This document shows positions 9,022 to 19,445 of a stretch of DNA of 64,000 bases, piece by piece (within the stretch, counting starts at the first letter, position 1; each line of letters starts with the position of its first letter). A program made the position numbers and the translations under genes. The DNA lies in the NCBI GenBank assembly GCA_902611405.1, contig CACLZL010000001.1:124001-188000 (forward strand), in the 5' to 3' direction. Under the pieces are notes generated by a model. It was not told the DNA's origin, did no database searches, and worked only from the letters and a program-made list of their open reading frames with translations. This stretch comes from an uncultured Pelagibacteraceae bacterium. GTDB taxonomy: Bacteria > Pseudomonadota > Alphaproteobacteria > Pelagibacterales > Pelagibacteraceae.

Positions 9022-11891
9022 TGTTACATAATTCACAAAAAGATTTTATTAGAAGACACATAGGTCCATCTGAGAAGGACCAAGAAAAAATGCTTAAAGA
9101 TCTTAACTTTAAGTCATTAGATGAATTTATTAATAGCACCATTCCAGAAAAAATTCAGTTTAAGGGTGAATTAAATATCGGTGAACCAAACTCAGAATAT
9201 GAAGCTTTAAGAAAATTAAAAGCAATTTCAAAAAAAAACCAAATTTACTCAAATTTTATAGGCATGGGTTATTATGGGACCTACACACCATACGTAATTT
9301 TAAGAAATATATTAGAAAATCCTGGATGGTATACATCATACACACCTTATCAGCCTGAAGTAGCTCAAGGTAGATTAGAGATGCTATTAAACTTTCAACA
9401 GATGATTGTTGATTTTACTGGAATGGATATAGCAAACGCGTCTTTACTTGACGAGGGAACAGCAGCTGCCGAAGCTATGGGTTTAAGTCATAGACTTAAT
9501 AAAAGTGACAGCAATTTAGTTTTTGTTTCAGAGAATTGCCACCCACAAACAATTGACGTTATTCAAACTAGAGCAGAGCCAATGGGTCTTAAAGTCCTTG
9601 TTGGTGATGAGAATAAAGTTTTAGAGCAGTTAAAAGAAGATATTGTTTGTGGAGTTTTACAATATCCAGGAACTTTAGGTGATATTAAAGATCCTAGTGA
9701 GGCCATAAGTAAAATTCATAAAAAAAATGGAAAAGCAATTTTAGTTTGCGATCTCCTTGCGCTTTCTATGCTAAAAGCACCAAGAGAACTTGGTGCTGAT
9801 ATTGCAGTCGGTAGCTCCCAAAGGTTCGGTATTCCAATGGGTTATGGAGGACCTCATGCAGCCTTTTTTGCAACAAAAGATGAATATAAACGATCTATGC
9901 CAGGTAGGATTGTTGGGGTTTCTGTGGATAGGCATGGAAACCAGGCCTATAGATTGTCATTACAAACTAGAGAGCAACACATTAGAAGAGACAAAGCTAC
10001 AAGTAACATTTGTACTGCTCAAGCCTTGCTAGCGATTGTTTCAGCAGCATATGCAATTTATCACGGTCCTGATGGAATTAAAAGTATTTCAGAAAGAGTA
10101 TCTCAACTAGCAAAAAATTTTGCAGATAAAATAAAACAATCTGGATATGAATTATACTCAGATTATTTTTTTGATACTGTAACTATTATTACCAAAGAAA
10201 AGACTGATCAGATTTTCAAAAATGCTTTAGATCAAAAAGTTAATATTAGAAAAGTAAATTCAGAAATGTTGTCTGTTTCTTTCGATGAGAGAAAAAATGT
10301 TTACAGAGTAAATCAACTATTAAAAATTTTTAATGCTGCCGAGTCTATTAAAAAAGAAGATCCTACTGTCAGTTTACCAAATATACCAAAAAATTTATTA
10401 AGAACTTCAAAATATTTGGAACACCCTGTTTTTAATTCATATCACTCAGAGACAGAAATGCTTAGATACCTTAAAAAGTTAGAGGATAAGGATATAGCTC
10501 TTAACAGAACAATGATCGCTCTAGGTTCATGTACTATGAAATTAAATGCTACTGCGGAAATGATACCTATTTCGTGGAGAGAATTGGCTGAGCCCCACCC
10601 ATTCGTACCTGTCGAACAGATGGAGGGATATAGAGAAATGTTCACAGATCTTAAAAATTGGTTAAGATCTATTACCGGTTTTTCTGGTGTTTCACTTCAG
10701 CCAAATGCGGGGGCCCAAGGAGAGTATGCTGGCTTAATGGTAATAAGAAAGTATCATTTAGATAGAGGGGATGAAAATAGAAATATATGTTTAATTCCAA
10801 GCTCAGCACATGGAACTAATCCAGCAAGTGCACAGATGGTTGGAATGAAAGTTGTAGTTGTTGACTGTGATAAAGAGGGAAATGTTGATTTTGAGGATTT
10901 AAAGAAAAAAGCAGAATTGCATTCAGACAATCTTGGTGCTTTAATGGTAACTTACCCATCAACCCATGGTGTATTTGAGGAAAAAATTAAAGATATATGT
11001 GAAGTAATTCATGAACATGGTGGTCAAGTTTATATGGATGGAGCAAACCTAAACGCACTTGTTGGAGTTGCGAAACCAGGAAATTTTGGTCCTGATGTTT
11101 GTCATATAAATTTGCATAAAACATTTTGCATTCCACATGGTGGAGGAGGACCTGGAATGGGACCTATCGCATGTAAAAGACATTTACAAGTTTATCTGCC
11201 TAATCATCCAGTCGTAAAAGATTGTGGACCTGCAAGTGGAATAGGTGCCGTTTCAGCAGCTCCTTGGGGAAGCTCAAGTATTTTATCAATTTCTTGGATG
11301 TACATTAAGATGATGGGATCCGAAGGTGTAAAACTTGCAACACAAATTGCAATCCTAAATGCAAATTACATAGCAAATAGATTAAAAGACCATTACCCAA
11401 TTCTTTATAAAGGTTCAAATGGTAATGTTGCTCATGAGTGTATTATTGATATTAGATCAATTAAAAGCGAAACAGGTATTTCAGAAGAAGATATAGCTAA
11501 AAGATTAATTGATTATGGATTTCATGCGCCAACAATGTCATGGCCAGTTGCTGGAACAATGATGATTGAACCAACAGAGAGTGAGAGTTTATCTGAACTG
11601 GATAGATTTTGTGACACATTGATTAGCATTAAAGAGGAAATAGATATGGTTAAGTCCGGTAAGTTTGACAAAGTAGATAACCCTATTAAAAATGCACCTC
11701 ACACCGATATTGAATTAGCTTCAGATGAATGGAATCATAAATATTCAAGAGAGCAAGCTGCATATCCTGCAAAATTCTTAAAAGCAAATAAATTTTGGCC
11801 TCCAGTTGCAAGAGTTGACAACGTGTATGGAGATAAAAATATTTTTTGTACTTGTCCAAGTATGGATGAGTTTAAAGAAGATGCAGCATAA
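9021..11891 (+). CDS. gcvP: Glycine dehydrogenase (decarboxylating), P protein
   Basis: Full-length 956 aa; 'RRHIGPS', 'YTPYQPEVAQGRLE', PLP site 'CHINLHKTFCIPHGGGGPGMGP'. Confidence 0.97.
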   Translation: MLHNSQKDFIRRHIGPSEKDQEKMLKDLNFKSLDEFINSTIPEKIQFKGELNIGEPNSEYEALRKLKAISKKNQIYSNFIGMGYYGTYTPYVILRNILENPGWYTSYTPYQPEVAQGRLEMLLNFQQMIVDFTGMDIANASLLDEGTAAAEAMGLSHRLNKSDSNLVFVSENCHPQTIDVIQTRAEPMGLKVLVGDENKVLEQLKEDIVCGVLQYPGTLGDIKDPSEAISKIHKKNGKAILVCDLLALSMLKAPRELGADIAVGSSQRFGIPMGYGGPHAAFFATKDEYKRSMPGRIVGVSVDRHGNQAYRLSLQTREQHIRRDKATSNICTAQALLAIVSAAYAIYHGPDGIKSISERVSQLAKNFADKIKQSGYELYSDYFFDTVTIITKEKTDQIFKNALDQKVNIRKVNSEMLSVSFDERKNVYRVNQLLKIFNAAESIKKEDPTVSLPNIPKNLLRTSKYLEHPVFNSYHSETEMLRYLKKLEDKDIALNRTMIALGSCTMKLNATAEMIPISWRELAEPHPFVPVEQMEGYREMFTDLKNWLRSITGFSGVSLQPNAGAQGEYAGLMVIRKYHLDRGDENRNICLIPSSAHGTNPASAQMVGMKVVVVDCDKEGNVDFEDLKKKAELHSDNLGALMVTYPSTHGVFEEKIKDICEVIHEHGGQVYMDGANLNALVGVAKPGNFGPDVCHINLHKTFCIPHGGGGPGMGPIACKRHLQVYLPNHPVVKDCGPASGIGAVSAAPWGSSSILSISWMYIKMMGSEGVKLATQIAILNANYIANRLKDHYPILYKGSNGNVAHECIIDIRSIKSETGISEEDIAKRLIDYGFHAPTMSWPVAGTMMIEPTESESLSELDRFCDTLISIKEEIDMVKSGKFDKVDNPIKNAPHTDIELASDEWNHKYSREQAAYPAKFLKANKFWPPVARVDNVYGDKNIFCTCPSMDEFKEDAA

Positions 11892-11897
11892 TAATTA

Positions 11898-13136
11898 ATG
11901 AAAATTGCTGTCGTTGGGTCAGGTATTTCTGGACTAAGTGCTGCTTATTATTTATCTAAAAAACATCATGTAGATCTTTTCGAAAGAGAAGACCATTTTG
12001 GTGGACATTCTCATACTATAGATTTGTTTTTTGATGAAAAAAAAGTATCAGTTGATATTGGCTTTATTGTTTTTAATTTTCAAACTTATCCAAATTTAAT
12101 TAATTTTTTTAAGGAAAATGATATTCAAATTGAAAAAAGCAACATGTCTTTTTCAGTTTCAGTAGATAATACGAAATTTGAATATTGTGGAAAAGGATTG
12201 AGTGGGATTTTCTGCAATAAATCAAATCTATTTAACACTGATTTCTTAAAAATGTTTTTTGATATAATTAAATTTTATAAAAAAAGTGATCAAGCAATCA
12301 TATCCAATGACAAAATTACCTTAGGTGAATATTTAAAAATTAATAAATTATCCAAAACATTTGTTGATTATCATATAATACCAATGGTATCTGCAATTTG
12401 GTCTATGCCTCCTTATGAAGCAAGCAAAATGCCAATTAGTTTTTTTCTTAGATTTTTCCAAAATCATGGTTTGTTTAAATTGAAAAATAGACCACAGTGG
12501 TACACAGTAACCAATAGAAGCAGAACCTATGTTAGTAAAATAATTTCACAATTAAGTGGGGAACATTATAAAAATTATAAAGTTACAAAAATAAAAAGAA
12601 AAATGTCAGGACTAGATTTATATTACGGTGGAGAAAGTGAATTTTTTGATTACGACAAGGTTATTTTGGCAACACATGCTGATGAAGCCTTAGAGATAAT
12701 AGAAAATCCAACTGAGGATGAGAGAAATATTCTTTCGAATTTTAGCTACAAAGAAAATATAGCTTACATACATACAGATCAGCGTGCCATGCCAAAAAAT
12801 AAAAAGGCTTGGTCTTCTTGGAATTCATCAATAGATGACAAGAATTTAGAGAAAAATTCAATAACCTACTGGTTAAATTTATTGCAAAATTTAAAGTGTG
12901 ATGAAAATATTTTCTTAACACTAAATCCTTACTTCAATATTGATGAGAAAAAAATATTGAAAAAAGTAAAATTTACACATCCATATTACGATCAAAAAGC
13001 ATTAGATGCTCAATCAGAGCTTATTAAAATACAAAATCAAAAAGATTTACTTTTTTGTGGCAGTTATTTTGGTTACGGATTTCATGAAGATGGAATAAAA
13101 TCATCTCTTGAAATGCTGAAAAACCTTAATGATTAG
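11898..13136 (+). CDS. NAD/FAD-dependent amine-oxidase-like protein (CFA-cluster type)
   Basis: N-terminal 'KIAVVGSGISGLSAAYYLSKKHHVDLFEREDHFGGHSHT'; adjacent to DUF1365 and CFA synthase. Confidence 0.85.
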   Translation: MKIAVVGSGISGLSAAYYLSKKHHVDLFEREDHFGGHSHTIDLFFDEKKVSVDIGFIVFNFQTYPNLINFFKENDIQIEKSNMSFSVSVDNTKFEYCGKGLSGIFCNKSNLFNTDFLKMFFDIIKFYKKSDQAIISNDKITLGEYLKINKLSKTFVDYHIIPMVSAIWSMPPYEASKMPISFFLRFFQNHGLFKLKNRPQWYTVTNRSRTYVSKIISQLSGEHYKNYKVTKIKRKMSGLDLYYGGESEFFDYDKVILATHADEALEIIENPTEDERNILSNFSYKENIAYIHTDQRAMPKNKKAWSSWNSSIDDKNLEKNSITYWLNLLQNLKCDENIFLTLNPYFNIDEKKILKKVKFTHPYYDQKALDAQSELIKIQNQKDLLFCGSYFGYGFHEDGIKSSLEMLKNLND

Positions 13137-13893
13137 TTCTTGTATATATAATGGAAACGTAATCCATAAGAGATTTAAACCAAAAGAACATTTTTTTAAA
13201 TATAAAGTATTTTCACTTTTCATTGATCTATCAGAGTTAAATGAGCTTAATAATAAATTAAAATTTTTTTCATTAAATAAATTTAATCTTATTAGTTTTT
13301 ACGAAAAAGATCATGGTGACCGTGATGGTTCATCTCTTTTTGAGTGGGTAAAAAAAAATCTAATTAGTAACGAAATCACAACAGATAATATAAAAGTTAA
13401 ACTTTTATGCTATCCAAGAATATTTGGTTATGTTTTTAATCCACTAAGTATTTTTTTTGTATACGATAATAATGATAATTTAATTTCTATATTATATGAG
13501 GTTAAAAATACATTTGGTGAGCAACACACATATGTTTTTAAAGTTGAGGGACAAAATAAATTAATTCAAAATAATTGCTCAAAAAAATTTCATGTTTCAC
13601 CATTCATTGAAATGGATTGTAATTATTTTTTTAGGATATTGAATCCAGAGCAGAAGTTATCAGTTGTAATTGATCAATATGATAAAGAAGGAAAAATTCT
13701 TTTTGCATCTCAAGATGGTGAAAGATCTGCTTTGACAAGTAAAAACTTAATGAATTCTTATCTTAAACACCCTTTAATGACATTTAAAATTATCTCTGCG
13801 ATACATTTTGAAGCGTTTAAATTGTGGTTTAAAGGAATTAAATTAATTAAGAAAAAATTTAAAATTAAAAATAATATAACAGTAGAAAATTAA
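13129..13893 (+). CDS. DUF1365 family protein
   Basis: 'YNGNVIHKRFKPKEHFFKYKVFSLFIDL', 'PRIFGYVFNPLSIFFVYD', 'EVKNTFGEQHTYVF'. Confidence 0.88.
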   Translation: MISSCIYNGNVIHKRFKPKEHFFKYKVFSLFIDLSELNELNNKLKFFSLNKFNLISFYEKDHGDRDGSSLFEWVKKNLISNEITTDNIKVKLLCYPRIFGYVFNPLSIFFVYDNNDNLISILYEVKNTFGEQHTYVFKVEGQNKLIQNNCSKKFHVSPFIEMDCNYFFRILNPEQKLSVVIDQYDKEGKILFASQDGERSALTSKNLMNSYLKHPLMTFKIISAIHFEAFKLWFKGIKLIKKKFKIKNNITVEN

Positions 13894-15071
13894 TGTTTTT
13901 AAATAACACTGCAGATAAATTAGTTTTTAAATTTCTTAATAAAATAAATTATGGTTATCTAGAGCTTACTACACATGACGGAAAAGTTTTAAAGTTTGGA
14001 AATCCAAATGAAAAATTGCATGCAAATATTTCAATCAAAAAACCAGATTTTAATTATAATTTAATTAGAGGTGGTAGTATTGGATTTGCTGAGAGCTACA
14101 TGAGAGGTGAATTTGAAACTAATAATTTATCAAATTTAATCGAATTAACTGCAAGAAATATAGAAGTAATACATAAATTCTCAGGCCTTCTTGATTTTCC
14201 AATAATTAATTTTTTAAAAAATAAAATTATTAAAAATACAAAAAGTAGAAGTAAAGAAAATATTGCTAGACATTATGATCTAGGTAATGATTTTTTTTCT
14301 CTTTGGTTAGACGACACACTTACATACTCTAGCGCTATTTTTGATGATAAATCAAAAAATCTATCTGATGCTCAAAACAACAAATATCAAAAATTAATTG
14401 ATCTAATTAAACCAAATAATGGTGACAAAATTTTAGAAATAGGATGTGGTTGGGGAGGTTTTGCCGAGTATCTAGGTAAAAAATACGATGTTAAACTAGA
14501 CTGTATTACAATATCAAAAAAACAATTTGAATACGCAAAAGAAAGAATTTTTAATTGTGGTTTAAACGAAAAAGTAAATATTGAAATAAAAGATTACAGA
14601 GATCTTAAAGGCAAATACAATTCTATTGCTTCTATAGAGATGATTGAGGCAGTTGGTCAAAATTATTTAGAGGGTTATTTTAAAACTATTAAAAATAACT
14701 TATCTGATGGTGGCAAAGCAGCTATTCAAGCAATTACTATCGATGATAGGTTATTTGATAGATATAAAAACAAACAAGATTTTATTCAAAAATATATTTT
14801 TCCAGGTGGTTTTTTGCCAAATAAAAATAGCATTAATCGATACGTTTCTGACAACGGTTTAACTGTTAATTCATATATTTCTTACGCTGATCATTATGCA
14901 AATACATTGGCTATATGGAGAAATGAGTTTTTAAAAAAATGGGATTTAATAAAAAATCAAGGTTTTGACTCAACATTTAAAAGAATGTGGGAGTTTTACC
15001 TTTCTTATTGTGAAGCGGGATTTAAGTCAAAAAATATAGATCTAATTCAGTTTTCAATGCAAAATAAATAA
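13893..15071 (+). CDS. Cyclopropane-fatty-acyl-phospholipid synthase family methyltransferase
   Basis: 'ARHYDLGNDFFSLWLDDTLTYSSAIF', SAM motif 'ILEIGCGWGGFAEY', 'IEMIEAVGQNYLEGYF'. Confidence 0.92.
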   Translation: MFLNNTADKLVFKFLNKINYGYLELTTHDGKVLKFGNPNEKLHANISIKKPDFNYNLIRGGSIGFAESYMRGEFETNNLSNLIELTARNIEVIHKFSGLLDFPIINFLKNKIIKNTKSRSKENIARHYDLGNDFFSLWLDDTLTYSSAIFDDKSKNLSDAQNNKYQKLIDLIKPNNGDKILEIGCGWGGFAEYLGKKYDVKLDCITISKKQFEYAKERIFNCGLNEKVNIEIKDYRDLKGKYNSIASIEMIEAVGQNYLEGYFKTIKNNLSDGGKAAIQAITIDDRLFDRYKNKQDFIQKYIFPGGFLPNKNSINRYVSDNGLTVNSYISYADHYANTLAIWRNEFLKKWDLIKNQGFDSTFKRMWEFYLSYCEAGFKSKNIDLIQFSMQNK

Positions 15072-15075
15072 AATA

Positions 15076-15636
15076 ATGGAGATATTTATGCGACATATAA
15101 AAATTATTAAGCCAATTTCGTTGATAATTTTATTATTCTTAATTACAAGTTGCTCGAATAATAGCGCTATGAAACCAGAAGATTTTAAAAATAAAGAACC
15201 AAGATTAATCATTGAAGAATATTTATCTGGAAATGTAAAGGCTTGGGGTGTTTTACAAAATAGATCAGGAAAAGTTACAAGACAATTTTCTGCAGACTTA
15301 AATGGAACTTGGGATGGAAAGCAGCTAATTCTTAAAGAAAAATTTAATTGGGATGATGGTGAAGTTCAAGACCGAGAATGGAAAATAAATAAAATTGATG
15401 AAAACAATTATGAAGGGACAGCAGGTGATGTTGTTGGTAAAGCGAAAGGTTATTCTTATGGACCTGCTTTTAAATTTGAATATGTTTTATTAGTTCCGGT
15501 CAAAGGTAAAGAGATAAAAATCACTTTTGATGATTGGATTTTTAAACAAGATGATAGAGTTGCAATAAATAGAGCAACTATGACAAAGTTTGGTTTTAAA
15601 GTAGCAGAATTAACAGTTGTATTTGTAAAAGATTAA
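15076..15636 (+). CDS. DUF3833-like lipoprotein
   Basis: Lipobox-like 'LLFLITSCS'; 'GVLQNRSGKVTRQFSADLNGTWDG...LKEKFNWDDGEVQDREWKI'. Confidence 0.8.
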   Translation: MEIFMRHIKIIKPISLIILLFLITSCSNNSAMKPEDFKNKEPRLIIEEYLSGNVKAWGVLQNRSGKVTRQFSADLNGTWDGKQLILKEKFNWDDGEVQDREWKINKIDENNYEGTAGDVVGKAKGYSYGPAFKFEYVLLVPVKGKEIKITFDDWIFKQDDRVAINRATMTKFGFKVAELTVVFVKD

Positions 15637-16395
15637 CTATTTTTTTTGATATTTTGTGAGTTTTCCAACTAATCCAAAATAAATTTTACTTGGTAAAAAA
15701 CTAAGCAGCTTTAATGTTATTGTAAGTGATTTTGGAAAATGTATTTCAAATATATTTTTGTTTACTAAACCTTCAAAAATTTGATCTGCTGCATACTCAG
15801 GTGTTTTTAAAAAAGGCATTTTAAAATCATTTTTATCTGTCATTGGAGTTTTAATAAAACCAGGAGACACTAAACAAACACGTACATTGTATCTTTTAAA
15901 ATCAAAGTACAAACTTTCAGCTAAGTTATTTAATGCCGACTTTGATGGTCCATATCCAGTTGAATTAGGTAATCCTCTATATCCCGCAATTGATGACACA
16001 ATAGTTATTATTCCTTTTTTTTTATCTCTAAAGTACTGTTCAACAGCTTTAATACAATTAACTGTTCCAAAAAAATTTACCTTAAATACGTCTTCCATTT
16101 GCTCGACATCTATTTCTTTCTCTTTTTTTGGATCCCATGTTCCTGTTGAAAAAAAACAAATATCTATATTTTCAAATTTGTTTTTAATTTCATTAAATAC
16201 TTCTTTACACTTTTCTTTGTCAGTCACATCTAAAGGAAAACCTGAAATATTTTCATAAGAATTTGAAAGCTCATTCAATAATTCAGCTCGTCTTGCAGAT
16301 ATAGCAACGTTCCATCCCATGGCTGCAAACTTAATTGCTAAAGCTTTACCAATGCCAGTACTTCCTCCAGTAATCCAAATAGTTTTTTTACTCAT
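15637..16395 (-). CDS. Short-chain dehydrogenase/reductase
   Basis: 'IWITGGSTGIGKALA', 'SSIAGYRGLPNSTGYGPSKSAL'. Confidence 0.88.
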   Translation of the reverse strand: MSKKTIWITGGSTGIGKALAIKFAAMGWNVAISARRAELLNELSNSYENISGFPLDVTDKEKCKEVFNEIKNKFENIDICFFSTGTWDPKKEKEIDVEQMEDVFKVNFFGTVNCIKAVEQYFRDKKKGIITIVSSIAGYRGLPNSTGYGPSKSALNNLAESLYFDFKRYNVRVCLVSPGFIKTPMTDKNDFKMPFLKTPEYAADQIFEGLVNKNIFEIHFPKSLTITLKLLSFLPSKIYFGLVGKLTKYQKK

Positions 16396-16403
16396 TTTTT
16401 GTT

Positions 16404-16886
16404 ATGTATATATTTAATATGCTTAAAAACAAATTTTTAACATTTCTGTTGTTTCTTGCTATTACATTCTCTGCCTCATTCATTGGAGGTTTGTCTACAA
16501 TTACATTTAAAGAACCTTGGTACTCACTATTAAATAAACCAACTTTTAATCCTCCAGATTGGATATTTGGTCCTGTCTGGACATCTCTTTATTTAATGAT
16601 GACTTTCTCTATATGGCTTTATTGGCATACTAAAAATAGAGATATGAATACTGTTTATATTTACTTCATTCATTTAATTTTCAATACAACTTGGAGTGTA
16701 GTTTTTTTTGTTTTTCACAATATGGTCTTGGCTTTATTAGTTTTAATCATTCTAATAGCATTGATAATTAACTTAATTTTAAGGTTTAAACGCGTCAAGA
16801 TGTTGAGCGCCTACTTAATGATTCCATATTTACTTTGGTGTAGCTTTGCACTAATTCTGAATACAAGCTTAATTATGTTAAATTAG
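16404..16886 (+). CDS. TspO/MBR family tryptophan-rich sensory protein
   Basis: 'PWYSLLNKPTFNPPDWIFGPVWTSLYLMM' plus five TM segments. Confidence 0.9.
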   Translation: MYIFNMLKNKFLTFLLFLAITFSASFIGGLSTITFKEPWYSLLNKPTFNPPDWIFGPVWTSLYLMMTFSIWLYWHTKNRDMNTVYIYFIHLIFNTTWSVVFFVFHNMVLALLVLIILIALIINLILRFKRVKMLSAYLMIPYLLWCSFALILNTSLIMLN

Positions 16887-16888
16887 AT

Positions 16889-17992
16889 ATGGATGATGTT
16901 GTAGTAATTGGTGGTGGAATAATAGGGGCGGCAACTGCTTATTTTTTATCCAAAGAAGGTAGAAAAGTAAAAGTCATTGAAAGAGATCCTACTTATAAAA
17001 CAGCTTCATTCCCATTATCTCTAGGAGGTTTTAGAAGACAATTTTTCCAAAAAGAAAATATTTTATTAGGAAAATTTGCAAGAGAATTTATTTTTCAAAT
17101 ACCAGAATTATTAAAAACAGAAAAAAATCCTAATCCAACAGCTAGTATGGTAACCAATGGATATCTTTTAATGTTTGGCCCTGAACATGCTGAAGAGCAA
17201 TATAGAGCATTAGAAAACCATAAAGATTGTGATGCAGGAACAAAAAATATTAAAGGCTCAGAATTATCAAAAGTTTTTCCTTATGTTAATAGTGAGGGAA
17301 TTGAAACAGCAACCTATACAGATAACCAAAGCGAAGGATGGATTGATCCATTTATGTTTCATAGCGCTCTTAAAAGTAAAGCTATAGAGCTTGGAGCAGA
17401 ATTTATTAAGGGTGAAGTAAAAAGTATTTCTGAAATAAATGCCAAAACAATTGTTTCTGCGGCTGGTTGTTGGACAAAAGAATTGTTAGAGGATATTCCT
17501 GTTGTTCCTCAAAAGCATACCGTGTTTAGAGTAAAATGCCCAACATATATAAAAGAGATGCCACTAAGTGGAGATTTAACAACGGGTGTTTATTGGAGAC
17601 CAGAAGGAGGAGAATATTTAGCAGGCTCACCTATTTCTGTATTCGACGCAGAAGATTTAGAACCAGCCTGGAATGACTTTGAAGAATTAGTCTGGCCAGC
17701 TCTAGCTAAACGAATACCTGCTTTTGAGGAATTAAAGTTAACTGGTGGATGGGCAGGTTACTATGATTGTAATAGATTGGATAATAATGCAGTAGTTGGT
17801 AAACATCCAAAATATGAGAATGTATACATGGCATCTGGGTTTACCGGACGAGGCTTAATGCAGGCACCAGGTATCGGTAGGGCCTTAACTGAATTAATCA
17901 CAACAGGATCATACCAGACAATTGATATAAGTGATTTTGCAGTTGAAAGAGTTTTGGGTAAATCAGCTAGGCCAGAGCCTTACGTTTTATAA
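16889..17992 (+). CDS. FAD-dependent oxidoreductase (DAO family)
   Basis: 'DDVVVIGGGIIGAATAYFLSKEG', C-terminal 'YMASGFTGRGLMQAPGIGRALTELI'. Confidence 0.85.
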   Translation: MDDVVVIGGGIIGAATAYFLSKEGRKVKVIERDPTYKTASFPLSLGGFRRQFFQKENILLGKFAREFIFQIPELLKTEKNPNPTASMVTNGYLLMFGPEHAEEQYRALENHKDCDAGTKNIKGSELSKVFPYVNSEGIETATYTDNQSEGWIDPFMFHSALKSKAIELGAEFIKGEVKSISEINAKTIVSAAGCWTKELLEDIPVVPQKHTVFRVKCPTYIKEMPLSGDLTTGVYWRPEGGEYLAGSPISVFDAEDLEPAWNDFEELVWPALAKRIPAFEELKLTGGWAGYYDCNRLDNNAVVGKHPKYENVYMASGFTGRGLMQAPGIGRALTELITTGSYQTIDISDFAVERVLGKSARPEPYVL

Positions 17993-17994
17993 TT

Positions 17995-19440
17995 TCAAGT
18001 TCCACAAAAAGTTTGATATTTTTCATTGTTTGATGGAGCAGGCGTTTGATATTCCTGAATATTATTTTGATTGTCGTAAGGATTTTTTAAAATAGCTAAT
18101 AATTTTTTCATTTTATCTAAACTTCCTTTGTCTGCTTCAGCTAAGGCTTCCTCTACTTTATGATTTCTAGGAATAACAGTTGGATTATTTTTTTTCATAA
18201 GTTTGATTTGTTTTTCCTTATTTGAATTATTTAACTCAGATCTTTTTTTCCATTCATTTTTCCAATTGATAAATTCAACATTTTTGTAAACTTCATCAGA
18301 ATTAATACCCATTAAATGACAAAAAGTATTTGTGTAATCTGCTTTATTTTTTTCCATCCAATTAAACAAATCATTAATTAATTTTTTATCATTTTTTTCC
18401 TCACCAAATAGACCAAGCTTATCTCTGATCATATTTAACCACTTATCTTCATAAATATTTTGAAAATTATCTATTAAATCTGTTGCTAATTTAATTGCGG
18501 TATTCTCATCTTTATCAATTAGAGGGATCAAACATTCAGCAAATCTTGCTAAATTCCACTTTGTAATTGGTGGTTGATTAGAAAAAGCATATCTTCCAAA
18601 TTTATCGATTGAGCTAAATACAGTTTTTGGATCATAATGATCCATAAATGCACAAGGACCGTAATCAATAGTTTCACCTGAAATTGCCATATTATCAGTA
18701 TTCATAACCCCATGAATAAATCCAACACGCATCCAGTTAATTACTAGCTGGCATTGCTTTTCCATTACGAGATTTAACAAGTCTAATGCTTTTGAATTTG
18801 ATTTTTTAATTTCTGGATAATGTCTGTTTATTGTGTAGTCGACTAAAGTATTTAAATTTTCAGTGTTTTGAGTTGCAGCAATATACTGAAATGTTCCAAC
18901 TCTAAGATGACTTGATGCAACTCTTGTTAATATAGCACCCTGTAAAAGATTTTCTCTTACAACTTTTTCTCCTGTTTTAACTACAGCAAGACTTCTAGTA
19001 GTTGGAATATTTAATGAATGTATTGCTTCACTGATAATATATTCTCTAAGCATAGGTCCAAGTGCAGCTCTTCCATCACCACCCCTAGAAAAAGAAGTTC
19101 TTCCTGAACCTTTAAACTGAATATCAAAGCGATTGTCATTGTTAACTAAATGCTCACCCAATAAAACTGCTCTACCATCTCCTAACATAGTAAAGTGTCC
19201 AAATTGATGACCTGCATACGCTTGCGCAATGGTATTAGTTTCTTCCGGTATGGAGTTTCCAGAAAATATTTCTGCTAATTTTTTTTTGTCTGTTCTTGAA
19301 AAATCTAAATTTAAAGTAGACGCTAGTTCCTCATTTAAAATTACTAATTCAGGATCATGAACAGGAGTTGGTTTAATATTTTCTTTAAAAGTATTTGATA
19401 ACTTTGAATATGTATTATCAAAATGCCAACCAATGGTCAT
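17995..19440 (-). CDS. selO: Protein adenylyltransferase SelO (YdiU/UPF0061)
   Basis: 'YAGHQFGHFTMLGDGRAVLLGE', 'FDIQFKGSGRTSFSRGGDGRAALGPMLREYIISEAIHSLNIPTTRSLAVV', 'HGVMNTDNMAISGETIDYGPCAFMD'. Confidence 0.94.
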   Translation of the reverse strand: MTIGWHFDNTYSKLSNTFKENIKPTPVHDPELVILNEELASTLNLDFSRTDKKKLAEIFSGNSIPEETNTIAQAYAGHQFGHFTMLGDGRAVLLGEHLVNNDNRFDIQFKGSGRTSFSRGGDGRAALGPMLREYIISEAIHSLNIPTTRSLAVVKTGEKVVRENLLQGAILTRVASSHLRVGTFQYIAATQNTENLNTLVDYTINRHYPEIKKSNSKALDLLNLVMEKQCQLVINWMRVGFIHGVMNTDNMAISGETIDYGPCAFMDHYDPKTVFSSIDKFGRYAFSNQPPITKWNLARFAECLIPLIDKDENTAIKLATDLIDNFQNIYEDKWLNMIRDKLGLFGEEKNDKKLINDLFNWMEKNKADYTNTFCHLMGINSDEVYKNVEFINWKNEWKKRSELNNSNKEKQIKLMKKNNPTVIPRNHKVEEALAEADKGSLDKMKKLLAILKNPYDNQNNIQEYQTPAPSNNEKYQTFCGT

Positions 19441-19445
19441 TTTAA

